DNA of 64,000 nt from Paraescarpia echinospica. Its lineage: Eukaryota > Annelida > Polychaeta > Sabellida > Siboglinidae. Within the stretch, counting starts at the first letter, position 1. Each line of letters begins with the position of its first letter. A program made the position numbers and the translations under genes. This document shows positions 23,201 through 35,700 of this stretch, piece after piece. The notes beneath the pieces are model-generated. The model was not told the DNA's origin and did not search any database. It saw only the letters and a program-made list of their open reading frames with translations. The stretch is from positions 14,257,310 to 14,321,309 of the forward strand of contig CM034536.1 in the NCBI GenBank assembly GCA_020002185.1. The letters run 5' to 3'.

Positions 23201-25800
23201 CTGCTCCACGTGGTGCCACCTAGCAGCAAAATGTACACCCATTTGTTTGAAAGAAAGTCTGTTCTTCAACTTTTTGTGACGTAAATTAGAGTTGGCGCGC
23301 AGTTGCCGACTTTTCCAGAGCCATGATTTGGAGTTTGCTTATTGGATTCTTGTCGGCTGGCCGTCGTTTGACAGTCGACGATCATTAATCAGCTGAAATG
23401 TTCCACACCAGGTAGCGGTGAAATCGAAACCGTGTCGTGGCTGCTGCAGCAGAGGCCGCGGTGCCGACACGATAGCTCTAGACTATAGCGTCCGTCCCAT
23501 AAACAAAACAATGTCATCATCAGTGTCGCTCGCGATCAATTATTTGGCATATTTAGGCGAGCGATTTATTGCTCGCCTGGTTTTTTCAAACATGAAGCAT
23601 TAATTAATAAAAATTAACAGACCGAATGTTTCGTGAAACGGCCTTCGACGTCGTTATTCCATTAAAAGTAATAAAACGCGGCGGCAGCGATCTTTTACTT
23701 TCAGACCTAACCATGAAAGCGACCACCTACAGCCACCAAACTTCTCCTCACGTATCTTATATACACACACTACGTTACAAAAAAAATTCCATTCCTACAA
23801 CGATCAAATTTCGCAAAACAAACTCAAGTAAACTGAACTCGACTTCTACGACAGCGACTATTCGTTGCTCCGCAGTTACCGTAAACTTCTACGGCGGCGG
23901 CTATCCGTTGCTCAGAGGTTACCGTAAAATCGATATTGTGTCGAGCTTCACAGAAATTCCGTATAGTGGCGCTATCATTACTGTACGCATGTTCGCGCGC
24001 GATATAAATATATGTAATATTATATTGTTAATATATACGAGCGCGTGAATGTGTGTGCGTATTGATGATATTAATTCTGCCTTAATTAATCGAACTACTT
24101 TTTAACAGAATCAGTGCCAGTATTATAACTAACGCACGCACAAACATGGCAGCCTCGGCTCCTTTTCCAGCAAATAAACTATTAGAAAATGACAGCCCTG
24201 TGGCGAAACTGTATTCTGCAATCGTAGAAAGATACTGGAATATATAGTTAATACGATGGCTGCAATATTGCTGCCTTGCTTCGTGCGAAGTTCGTTTGAA
24301 ATTGGCAGAAATTTAGTCGTCCAGTTTGGTTATGCTTGCAACAAGGAATTTGTATATATTTCTGATAATTATATATGATACTTATAATACATACCACCAC
24401 TAACGTGATGTTTTTTTGCATTTTATATACAGTGCTACGAACAGTAATATACATGGCGCTGTATTAACTAAATATTAATATTATACTAGTTAAATACCTA
24501 CTTTAGTTAGTATATATACTTATTTATCCAATAATTTATTTCATGTAACACAAGTTATTTCTTTTTAAATGTATATTTTAAATTACATAGTATAGATTAT
24601 GTTTTACCAATTATGTATTTTAAGTGCGTGTAATGTATGAACATGTTTTATACCCGGATACACGGCGTTATACAATTAGCAGTTATCTATTATTATTATA
24701 TGAGTATATATGTGCGTGCGTGCGTTCGTGCGTGTGTGTGTACAAATCCGAGGAAACCTTCGTGCGAAGAATCAATATTTTAAGTTACTAACAGTTATGC
24801 CATCGATTGAGTACATACAAACTGTTAACAAAACAGTCTTAATTATGATATAATTAACATTATCTAACGCAAATACATGTTTTGGTTTTAGTATTATGGG
24901 CAATAGTGAATTAATTATACATAAGGCTGTCAATACCAACCAATTACGTTACAATAATTAATATCGTCAACACTATATTTTACAACGCCAGTAATATTAT
25001 TAATTTGATAGCAACACATTATACTTAGTCTTAATTAAGACCAAGTAGACACTCAATTAATACATCACATACATAGTTTAATAAAACTGCACATTAATTG
25101 GCTACGCTGTCGTAGGAATGTCAACAAACGAAATAAAATTACTTAATTTCACACCAATTTGGAGAATAATAAATATTTATTTGCAACATTAACGACTTAC
25201 AATTAGCGCCCATTGAAGTTGCAACCTCTCGGGTGTCAGGCGATTGTATTTGTGTGTGATCGTTATGACGCGAAATTCCTTTGCAACGCTGTATTGTGTC
25301 ATTTTTTTCTCAAACCTGAGACGTCCACTGAATGATGGCACGCTAACCAGGTTTATTAGCAGTTGTAGCTGTCAGTTTAATATACACTTTCACCGAAGCA
25401 ATCAAATAGAAAAACGATACGACGTCCAGACCAAGGGTATGCAATCTGAAATGTTCATCACCTAGCTGCAGTAAGGTCAATGAATTGCCCCTAGGTTTCA
25501 GGAGCCAGGCACTGGTTATAAGTTGGTGAAGCCTTCCCTCGGACTTACTACAACTAAAAAGGTACAGCTACACTATAATAGTACAGGGATACACTTTAGT
25601 TTCGAAGTGTGCTTGCTTTTGGATATGGTTTGCCAGTTTTGGGAAGGGGGAAATAAACACCCCACGTGTGCTGTCAGCTGTGTGCGCATTAAAAACGCGA
25701 GATTAGTTCTTTTCTACAGTTAGCGACACTTCTTCCATTAATGACCATCGGTCAAGCAGTTGACCAATATTGTCATGATATGGGTTTGAGAAATGAGAGT
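23201..25800. other. AT-rich intergenic stretch with no supported gene
   Basis: A 43-bp unit is duplicated in tandem at 23843-23885 and 23886-23928. A 33-residue frame at 24146-24247 begins MAASAPFPANKLLEND after AT-rich sequence and might be a first exon, with a GTAGAA donor-like site, but nothing downstream supports this. The 140-codon frame at 23626-24048 spans the duplication and has no recognisable family. Otherwise nothing is seen. Confidence 0.35.
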
Positions 25801-25807
25801 ACTGCTC

Positions 25808-26090
25808 ATTGAGTTCACGACAGGTTTTCCATTTCCCTGTATGGTGTACCGGGCCTTTTACTTCCCATGGCATAGACACCAGTTAGAAGGGATCGACGGC
25901 TTAGTTTTCCTTCCGAAAGACACAGGCAATGCATGGTGAATTTTTTTTCTCCAAATTTCGACACAGTGGCCGAACCAGTACCGAACCACCGCCCGGCTTG
26001 CACCAGTATTCGAACCCTGGTTTCCTCCAAACGACAGTCCAGCACTGTAACCACTTGACTGCTGCACCCCGTTCCATTTCTGTAGTTACA
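25808..26090 (-). mobile_element. tRNA-derived SINE (minus orientation)
   Basis: On the minus strand the head reads as a tRNA-like pol III promoter. An A box lies around AGTGGTTACAGTGCTGGA, and a B box, GGTTCGAATAC, about 30 bases later. The body, with GGTTCGGCC, TCTTTCGGAAG and CAGGGAAAT words, matches the plus-strand copy at 52396-52660. Confidence 0.75.
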
Positions 26091-26143
26091 CATTTGCCCC
26101 CTCCAGGGACCTTTTATTACCCCTGCCTAGTGTATCTTCAGAA

Positions 26144-26505
26144 CAGGCCTGGGGTCAATTCCAAAAGGAATTGATCATCTGATGATTTTTTATGACGCCG
26201 ATAATTCATTAGCCTCTATATTAGCAACTTATGCTGCTGGTCAAACATTACCCAGCAATTCATCAGTGGATGAATGGGAAGCAGCGAGCCCTGCCCTACT
26301 GCCTTGTGTGAAAAGGAATGCTGGCTGGGGAATGCTTCCAAGAACAATTGAACCCCTTTAGCCAGGCAGGAGGAATTGGAGCGGGAATTGAACGATTATA
26401 GAAGGAATTGGAATTGCAAAAAAGGAATTGGAATTTAATCAAAAGGAATTGCACGGAATTGGAGCGGGAATTGAAATTGATTGAAAGGAATTGACCCCAG
26501 GCCTG
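26144..26505. mobile_element. 362-bp hAT-type MITE made of GGAATTG repeats
   Basis: Inverted ends CAGGCCTGGGGTCAATTCC (26144) and the complement (to 26505). Flanks CTTCAGAA and CTTCAAGA agree at 6 of 8 bases, as expected of an aged 8-bp duplication. The right half is a run of GGAATTGG-like words. CAGG termini and 8-bp duplications are typical of hAT elements. Confidence 0.65.
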
Positions 26506-26763
26506 CTTCAAGAGTTTCTTCAAAGAAAGTGTAAAAGACCAGCATCAGTAGAAGTATTTATTTACCTACAGTGATCATCTACAACATAAGTAAGTCATAT
26601 AAGGTTTAATATCCATCAAATCAGACACATACACACCAGAAGCAAACAAATACCAATACAAAGTACTTCTCATTCTGGGGTAAGAAAAGATTACCAATAT
26701 GTATATATTATTCACTTTCATTAGATCACTAAATTGTGACAAATCTCATACATCACTGACATA

Positions 26764-27282
26764 CATAGACGCGGGAACAGGGGGGGAGGCAGCTGCCCCA
26801 CTGTAATTTCTCAGGGGGGGCAGAACCATTAAATGTGAGCGTGAATGTTTGTTTTTGTGGCGAGCGTCAATGGCTGGTAGAAATGTAAATTTATGAGACG
26901 ATTAATGTGTACTTTAGTTGACTATGAAAGGTGTGTGGAATTGGAGGATAGATATATTGTTTTCTGCCCCCCCAGTAATAGGCGGCGTGGTCATCATTTC
27001 AGCGGAGAGAAAAGAAGAAGATGGAGAAGGTAAACTGACAGCAGCGGCGCCAATTAAAAATTTTAATTTCTCAAGAGCACTGTCCCCCCATGTCATGAGA
27101 CAGCGGAGAAGCCGACGTTACAGCGGCGTAATGGCAACAAAATTTCAACAGCACCTCCGTCTTCCAATGTCACAGTCGAGCCAGCTACAAGGAAGATGTG
27201 AACATATTTGGTGGCGAAAATATTTCAGTGGTGCTGAAGCTCCGTTAGCCCCCCCAATATGAATTTTGTTCCCGCGTCACTG
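26764..27282. mobile_element. 519-bp hAT-type MITE
   Basis: Ends CATAGACGCGGGAACA at left and the complement of CAGTGACGCGGGAACA at right, flanked by CTGACATA and CTAACATA (7 of 8 bases equal). G and C runs lie near both ends. The 114-codon frame inside has no recognisable domain and is not called as a gene. Confidence 0.65.
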
Positions 27283-27691
27283 CTAACATACATATAACAA
27301 TGAAATACATATACATTATTCAGAGCTATACACGTGATTAGTATCAAGTGCAGTTACCAAAATACTGTTACTCGTATAGTTGGTCACAGGTTTTGTATAA
27401 TGGCCAAAGTGGCAAAATAGCAACCACAACTGTGTATGTTTCTAAGCATAAATTGACTCTATAATGAATACAACTAAAATGGTGATATGAAGCTACATAA
27501 GCCCCAACATTTAGCGATGACATAGGTGAATGAAACAACACTCTAGCATGCTGCACACGATACATTTCCATTCCTTTGGTTTATCAATAATATATTTGTA
27601 GTCAGCCTTATCTTTAACCTCTTTGGACAGTTGCATAAATGCAATGATCGTGCAACTCAACAGTTATGGTTACCCTGTTATTGCAAATGTA

Positions 27692-27883
27692 CAGTGGTAC
27701 CTCACTATTAAGGTCACCTTTTGGACTGGACAAAAGTGACCTGAATAGCGAGGGGGGTGACAATACTAGCGGGACTAATTTTATATACTTTAATGTTGAC
27801 AAAATAATTTGTGACTGTCCCAGGGTGACCTTAATTATGAGGTGGCTGTATTACTGAGGTGACCATGAAGTGGGGTTCCACTG
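27692..27883. mobile_element. 192-bp MITE with CAGTGG termini
   Basis: Ends CAGTGGTACCTCACT and AAGTGGGGTTCCACTG are imperfect inverted repeats, and TA precedes the left end. The inside has GGTCACC and GACTGTCCCAGGGTGACC words. Related fragments occur at 30310-30400, 57225-57400 and 58556-58690. TA insertion and CAGTGG-like ends suggest a Tc1/mariner-pogo type element. Confidence 0.55.
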
Positions 27884-29700
27884 TGCACCACGTCAGTTCG
27901 CAATGCTGCAACAATGTCACTCATACTTTTGTTTCTTAATTACTGTCAACATGTGCTTACATCACGTAGCAATCACTAGGAAATGTTCTTTAACCAAACA
28001 TCCCTAAGAGCGCATCTCAGGAATGGTTCCAGTTACCACACATAGAAGACATTCTACCAGATCGGGAGGTTTTGCCTAACATAAACAGTCCAAATTATCA
28101 TTTTTATTATTAATGACTTTGTATGTTAATGACATGTCACTGAACATGATATACCTGACAAATTGACTTGGACTAACTTCTAAAAAATTAATGTTTAACT
28201 ATTTCACTTATATAATATGCTCATAAGCTTATTATTAGCAATTATGTTCAAGTTTCCAAATAACAGTGTAATATGTGACCTGTTACAAAAAAATAATCAC
28301 ACTGGTCTATTCTGCAAATAACACAAAAATAGCTGTCTGATAAATACTGTGATTTTGGTAGAAATACATACCTTTTAACCTCATATTTGAATGTTCAGTT
28401 CATTTTCCCTCGACAAATGCTACAAAACTAATAAAATACTACACGTGTTGTTGTTATGGCCATTGTTTTTTAAAACATATTTTTCTCAAAATGTAAATTT
28501 TTAACTGGTTATATTCGCAATAAATCAAACAAATGAGGTATCACTTTTAAGCTTCAATTTTTTAAATGCACCGAACACACATTGTGCTATATATTCATTG
28601 TCATAGGTACACCACTGCTTCCTTGACAACATAACCAAGTACAAATATAAAATCATGATCTTTTGTGATTAAAAACTACAACATTGTGTATCGTCATTCA
28701 CACTATATGATGGGTGGTTTTCAAATTTTCAATAATACTCCTTGTAGCCCAATGATAAACTTACATCAAATTATTTCCTGCATATTTTGTTTGCAGATGG
28801 TATGTCATGGAATAAACATGTATATTGGTGTCGGCAATAATCGTGGGTGCAATCATGTCTTGCCATTTTTACTAAAACCTGATCAAATTCTTCCGTAAGA
28901 TATGTGCAAAATCTCTAACACAGATTCCTTCCAATTTCTGCAAACAAACTGTTACAAAAGTTGTTTTGATTGAAGTACTTATGAAAATATTCCGGCGAAA
29001 TCCAAATCTCTTCGAAGACACTGGCGTCAAAAATTGTGGGTCCTGTTGTGTAAATTGTTGGCGTGTCACGTGAATCAGTGCGAGACCACGTAGTGTATTA
29101 AAATAAGCCAAGAGCAGTACAAATCTCCATTGCAAATGACAGATAGGAAAGTTGGTTTTGTGCTTGAATGATGTATGCTCCAATTGGGACATACAAATAT
29201 ATGTACTTTGCGGTATATAATTTGTAAATTTTGTTATGTATAGTTAACCTGATATGAAAATCACTGATCCACATTCCTGCTGAGTATATTAACATTAACC
29301 CTCATTGAGCACTTATCAACATTTGTCCCTGGGATAAGTCAGACACCTGTGTATATTAATAAATTATTATACATAGAATATTAAATTGACTTTCAAAAGG
29401 TTGTATTTCTACAATGACACATCATTGTGTATTTATGTTGCCAATATTATCGTAAAACAGGGAATTAGACATTTATTAGTAGTACATTTGGTAAGGATTT
29501 TTGTTTAATTTCTGTGGTGTCCCAGTTATAAATATTTACAACAGTGCAACTACAACATGCCTTCGGAAACAAGAAAATATCCTTTCGTGGTCCGAGCAAA
29601 ACTTGATAAATACTATAGCTACTGAAATGCTGTCTGGGAGAAGATGGAATCGTGAGTGTTGATTCTTTTCAATAGGAATCACGATTGATGTCTACACTGA
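27884..29700. other. Region downstream of MOB3, no gene seen
   Basis: AT-rich sequence with no supported exon on either strand. Part of it next to 29778 should be the MOB3 3' untranslated region. Its end cannot be placed because several AATAAA-like words occur. Confidence 0.3.
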
Positions 29701-29778
29701 AGACGTATGATGTCCAGATGCTGTGAAATAACCCCAGAACGTACGTCCATCGTCACACTTTTCTTACGGCACCACGGA

Positions 29779-32700
29779 TCAACGACAGAGCTTTGCTGTC
29801 AGTTGTTTCTGAAAACAAACACATTAAAGTAATTAATAAAAAATACATTTTAGAACATAATTGTTTGTTACTTGGGTTTTTCATAGCAATTTTAAGGAAT
29901 GTCCTGTTATACAAACAATGTGGATTGGACACACACTTTGAAAATACACTACAGTAGTTACAAGACAAGCCCTAGAATGGAACCCACAAGAAAAACGAAA
30001 AACAAAGAAGACCGAAAAACATCTGGAGGAAATCCATAACTGAGGAAATAAAAAAAGCATGAAACCATGTGGAATGAAATAAAGAAGACAACAAACAAAC
30101 GAGTGAGTTGGAGAAGCATTGTTTTGGCCTGTACTCTACTCAGACTGACAAGGATTAAGCAAGTCACTTTGAAGTAAGCAAGCAGTGTCTAATCTTAACA
30201 TTACAATGTAATGCACATTGCAGATATTTTAAACTATTACATATTATTTTCAAAATGAATCGTATATATCCGGTAAAATGTTTAAATCTAGATGTGGGTA
30301 ATCAGATTTACAGTGGAACCTCATGCTTGGGATTGGGCCAAATTGACCAGAACAACTAGGTCACCATACTAGCAGGCTAATATCCTACATTTTACAGTTA
30401 CGGAGATAACTTAATATATATCTTGACTTGTTTCACTATCAAGACAGTGGATTTGGTTTGATGTACCTAAGTATATTTAGTACATGTCATCACTTGGCTG
30501 GAGTAAGAATTATTGAGTAGTAAAAAGTAATACAGATTTCAACAAAGAAAATGTCTGCAAATTGAGTCTAACTGGACTGGTCTAATGCATTAAGGTAAGT
30601 ACTTACAAGTGGGTCAAGCTCTTTCTTTTCAACAATGTTGAATTCTGTGACAAAGTAGTAGAAATGTTTGTAGCAAGTGTTTACATGGGGCTCCTGCAAG
30701 AGAATCACACATGTTTGAAAATAAAGACACACGTGCTGACAAATAAACCCAAGACCATATACTCTGTCTACCTTCTCAGTTTATTAAAATGTCTGGAATT
30801 TTCTTTTTACATTTAGTTGCTTTATAACTTTTTTCAGAGCCACTAGCTAGACAATAAGATGCACATAAGAAAAGATAAAAGTAGTTAAATTTATTTAAAC
30901 AATGTTTGTTTTTGCAACAATTTTTAGTTGCCATTGTGTGCATTCATGGGTGTATGTGTGTGTGCATCTGCATCTACACATGGTGTTCGTCCTTCAATAG
31001 CAAAGATGAGCATCTTCATCATCATCATCCATGGTCCTGGCTGTGTTGGTTCGGAGGTGGCTGATGAGGCCTATCCTTGCGCGAAGGTTTCTGGAGCAGG
31101 GTCGATGTCAAAGTCCTTCAAGGAGACTTTCAAGGGGTCCTTGAAGCGTTTCTTTTGACCGCCATGGGAGCAGGCGCCAGTCTGCAGTTTACCATAGAGG
31201 ATGCACTTTGCCATTTGCCATTCTGGTGATGTGACCAGCCCAGCGGAGTTGAGACACATGCAGCACTGAGTAGACACTGGACATGCGGTTTTGGTCAAGG
31301 ATCTCAGTGTCAGGAATCTTGTCCTGTCATTTGACTTTCAGCAGCTTGCGAAGACAGCACAGATGGAAACGATTGAGTTTCTTTGCATGTCATTGGTAGA
31401 CAGTCCAGGTCTCGCATGCATAGAGTAGGGTAGAGAGGACGACAGCTCTGTAGACATTCAGCCTGGTACTATTGGTAGTGAGGCTCACTCCTCTGCATTC
31501 CCACACTGACGAGCGAAGTCTTCCACAGGCCACACTGGTCTTACCGATTTGGGCATTGGTTTCGTCATCGATGTGCACACTGGGGGAGAGAGAGAGAGTG
31601 CTCCCTAGGTAAGTGAACCTGTCTACTACTGTCAGCTTTTGGTTATTCACTGTCACAGTCGGCTCTTGGTAGGGCTTCCCTGGCGTTCGTTGGTACAACA
31701 CTCCAGTCTTCTTTGTACTGATGGTGAGTCCGAAGTTGTCACAGGAGGTGGAGAGCAGATCCATACTGCGCTGCATGTCTGATGTGTTTCCACCATTCAG
31801 TGCACAGTCGTCAGCAAACAGGAACTGTCGAAGCCTGTCAATGTGGATCTTGGTGTTGGCTTGAAGGCGTTGCGGAACGAAGAGCTTGCCATCTGTTCAA
31901 TACCTGATGTCTATGCCTGGGTCACTGTCCTGGAAGGCATCAGTAAGCATTGCTGAAAATATTATGCTAAACAGGGTCGGTGTGAGCACACAGCTTTGTT
32001 TTACCCCATTGGTGACAGGGAATGGAGCAGAGTCTACTCCTACACACACAGTAATAAATGTTACAAAATTGTGTTGTATTTGTGGGCGTTTGGAATGATG
32101 CATGCAGGTAGGACATGTAATGTTTTTGGTAATTTATATAAATCCTATGCAATTCTCAATCAGCAAAAACTTACTGCTCCCATCATGACGAGTTTATCAA
32201 AATGGTGTATGTAGACGTGAACGAACACACGATACAGCCGCGTTAGGATCTTCTTCACAGTCGGGTAGTAATTCCTTGGGAAAGGTACACCTGTTGAGAA
32301 CAAAACATACTAGCTGATTAACAATAAGAACAACTCATCAAAAAACCTGAAAGATTTATATACATTTTTTTCTAAAATTTTAGCTGTATGATAAAATGAG
32401 ACCATGGTGCAAACAAATGTAAACATCAAGCTATTCTTGTTGAAAAGTTGTGATCAACTTTGAAAGTATCTCAACTAATTATCGTTATCTTTAAAGGCAT
32501 ATTTGTGTTATTGTCGTGAAAATAATTACTACAAGACAATAGTTATAGATTAAATGCACAATGAGGTTACGCCATCCCCAGTCTTGCTTACCCTCCCTAA
32601 GGGGTTATTGGAGGGAGGTCTCATTACTCTTATAGGTTCACAAAATTCAAAAATGGGCCAAGTGGCCTTGAAGTCCTTTGGACTAATATGTCTATATGTG

Positions 32701-35700
32701 ACCCCGGCTGACCAAATGAGTGATAAGTTGGAAAAATTGTAACATTGTTTTCTTACATCCTTGTAAAGGTTTGGTAGGGTGCTTTACACGGTTTCAAAAA
32801 ATATGACTGCTACAAAAATTGGCAAAGTTATGGAGCATTGAACATGGTAGGGATCAAAAAGTGAAAATGAAGAAAATGGCTGTTGAAGTTTTACATTATA
32901 TATGCATATGGACTGCATGGAAATATTACATGCACAACATTCAAATGTGGCACACAGTATGTAATATGTATGTTATGTTTCAATGATACACTGGAAGTAC
33001 AAATGTGCTGCTACAAAGACTTATCAAGTTATGCCAGATTGTCTTCATGTTCTTCTAAGAGGACAGATTATTTGAGAGCAAAAGGTAGACTCACTGTTTG
33101 ACACAGTTTAAAACCTAGTCAATTGTCCAGTTTAACAGGGGTCTAGTGGCTTAATGCTGTCTGTTGACACAAGCTACTGCCAGTGACCAATTACACATTA
33201 GTCACAGTTTCCATTAAACAATAGCAGGCAGAGAATCTTAGCTCCACAGCTGGGTGTAATAGACAACCAGAGCCACCACGGATTCATGGTCAAGTAGATT
33301 AGCTCAATGCACCAACTAAGACAATACACAACACTGTGAGTGAGTGTCCAGAGAGAGGCCTAAGCAATGTCCTCATTGCTGAATAGGTCAATTAAACCTG
33401 CCAAGTGGGTGACATTCTGCACAAGTGTTCATTAATCCTTAGTGATTGTTCAGAACATCAGACTGACCATATACCTAAACAAAGCGAATGTAATAGGTGA
33501 AGAACAGGCAGTGTTCAAATAGGGGTATTGGTTGAATTGTATTTGTCTTGACGCAAAAGGCTTTATTGTGCCTTCATCGATTATAAGAAAGCATTTGATT
33601 TAGTAGACCGGTCCTCACTGTGGTCTAAGATAATTTCATGCGGTATTAATGGTAATGTGTTGAAAGTTGTATACAACATGTACAAAAATGCTAAATCATG
33701 TATAAATCATGGCCAGGCTGTGTCAGCCTTCTTCTCATGTGATGTAGAGGTACGGCAAGGAAACAACTTGTGTCCTTTGTTATTTGCTATTTACCTGAAT
33801 AACTTTGAACACTGTTAGTCACAATTATAACGGACTTGACATGGCAGCTGGTTAAATTTACAACAACCTTAGTGATGATGATGATGTAGAAAATGTATGT
33901 TCTACTATATGCTGATGACACTAGAATGATTCAAACACAGATTTCTTCTAATGGTTGACATTTGGTTGTTTCAGGTGTCAACTATATTGTGAATCTGTAA
34001 TTATTAGTCTATATTGATACAATTGATTTACACAGTACCATGTCTACACAAGGCATGGCAAACGTAAACAGAACAGTAGAACGCATTTGATATCAATAAA
34101 GTGTAGGATAAAAATGTATAATGTTTCATATTGGCTCAAACCACCTCTAACCCTGCTAATACAAGATGTGGATTTAAAATTTGGGGCGATCCAAAATGGC
34201 TTCCAAAACGTCAGCCAAAAGCGGCTGGATTCAGTTGACATTACCCACCCATGGCCACCATATACAAAAATGCTAAATCATGTATAAATCAGGGCCAGGC
34301 TGTGTCAGCTTTCTTCTCATGTGATGTATAGGTATAGCAAGGAGAAAACTTGTGTTCTTTGTTATTTGCTATTTACCTGAATCATTTTGAACACTGCTAG
34401 TCACAATTATAACGGACTTGACATGGTAGCTGGTGAAATTTACAACAACCTTAGGGATGATGATGTAGAAAATGTATGTTCTACTATATGCTGATGACAC
34501 TAGGATGATTCAATCAAATACAGATTTCTTGCTTGTGTATAGCATTTCAGATTTCTTGCTTGTGTATATATGGTTGACATTTGGTTGTTTCAGGTGTCAA
34601 CTATATTGTGAATCTGTAATTATTAGTCTATATTGATACAATTGATTTACACAGTACCATGTCTACACAAGGCATGGCAAGCGTAAACAGAACAGTAGAA
34701 TGCATTTGATATCAATAAAGTGTAGGATATTTCACTCTATAGTTGTCCAGAATATTAATTTTCTATGTTTGTCACCTACAGGTTTCTACATACAATACAT
34801 CTTTAACCAATAGACACCACAGTGACACCATTTTATAATAATTAAATGAACATCAAAATAAACACAACTTGCAATTATAGAAAACCAATAGTTTTGAAAA
34901 TACAGTTTAAAAGTATTAGGGAACTGTTCAGTCTAACAGGGGTCAAGTGTGTCTACTCTGCCTGGGCACTGTGACCAATTAAAGATTAGTCAAGGTCTCA
35001 ATGGAACAATAGCACTAGGCTGCAGAGTTTAGTCACACTGCTGACTTTGTGGCACATTAAACAAAATCTACTGTTGGGGTGGTTTCAAGGGCCCTTCTCA
35101 AAACCACATCACTAGATAATGTAAAACTTTTGCACTTTGGGGGCCCCTTAGGTGCCCTTAGAATGATTCAATCAAATACAGATTTCTTGTATATAGTGGC
35201 AGCACCCTAAGATACATCTATGCAAAATTAGGAAAAAAAAGTTGCTGAACAATTTTTGAAAAAATAGGCAATGTTACATTTTCACCAGTTTTGGGGTCCT
35301 TGGAGGCCCTAGAGAGCCCTTAAAATGATTCAATCAAATACAGATTTCTCGTGCATAGTGGCGGTGCCCTCAGATATGTCTATGCAAAATTAGAGAAAAC
35401 GTTGCTGAACGGTTTCTGAGATACGGCAGCTAACGGCGGACGGCAGACGCAGAGTGATGGCAATAGTCCCTTGGACCTTCGGCCAAAGGACTAAAAATGT
35501 ATGTTTCATATTGGCTCAAACCACCTCTAACCCTGCTAATACAAAATGGCTTCCAAAACGTCAGCCAATAGCGGCTGGATTCAGTTGACATTACCCACCC
35601 ATGGCCACCATATTACCTGGTTTTGATCTCTACAATGAAGTCAGTGTGCATTATTATTTGTTCAACATGATAAGTTGCACCACTGTGGTTACTCTTGTGT

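Noticed and set aside
26918..27262. 114-codon frame in the 519-bp MITE
   Set aside because: No recognisable domain, and it is enclosed by MITE ends and target duplications.
34087..34287. Short frames on both strands near 34.1 kb
   Set aside because: They lie in a duplicated intron segment with a second copy at 35.5 kb in which the frame is not kept.
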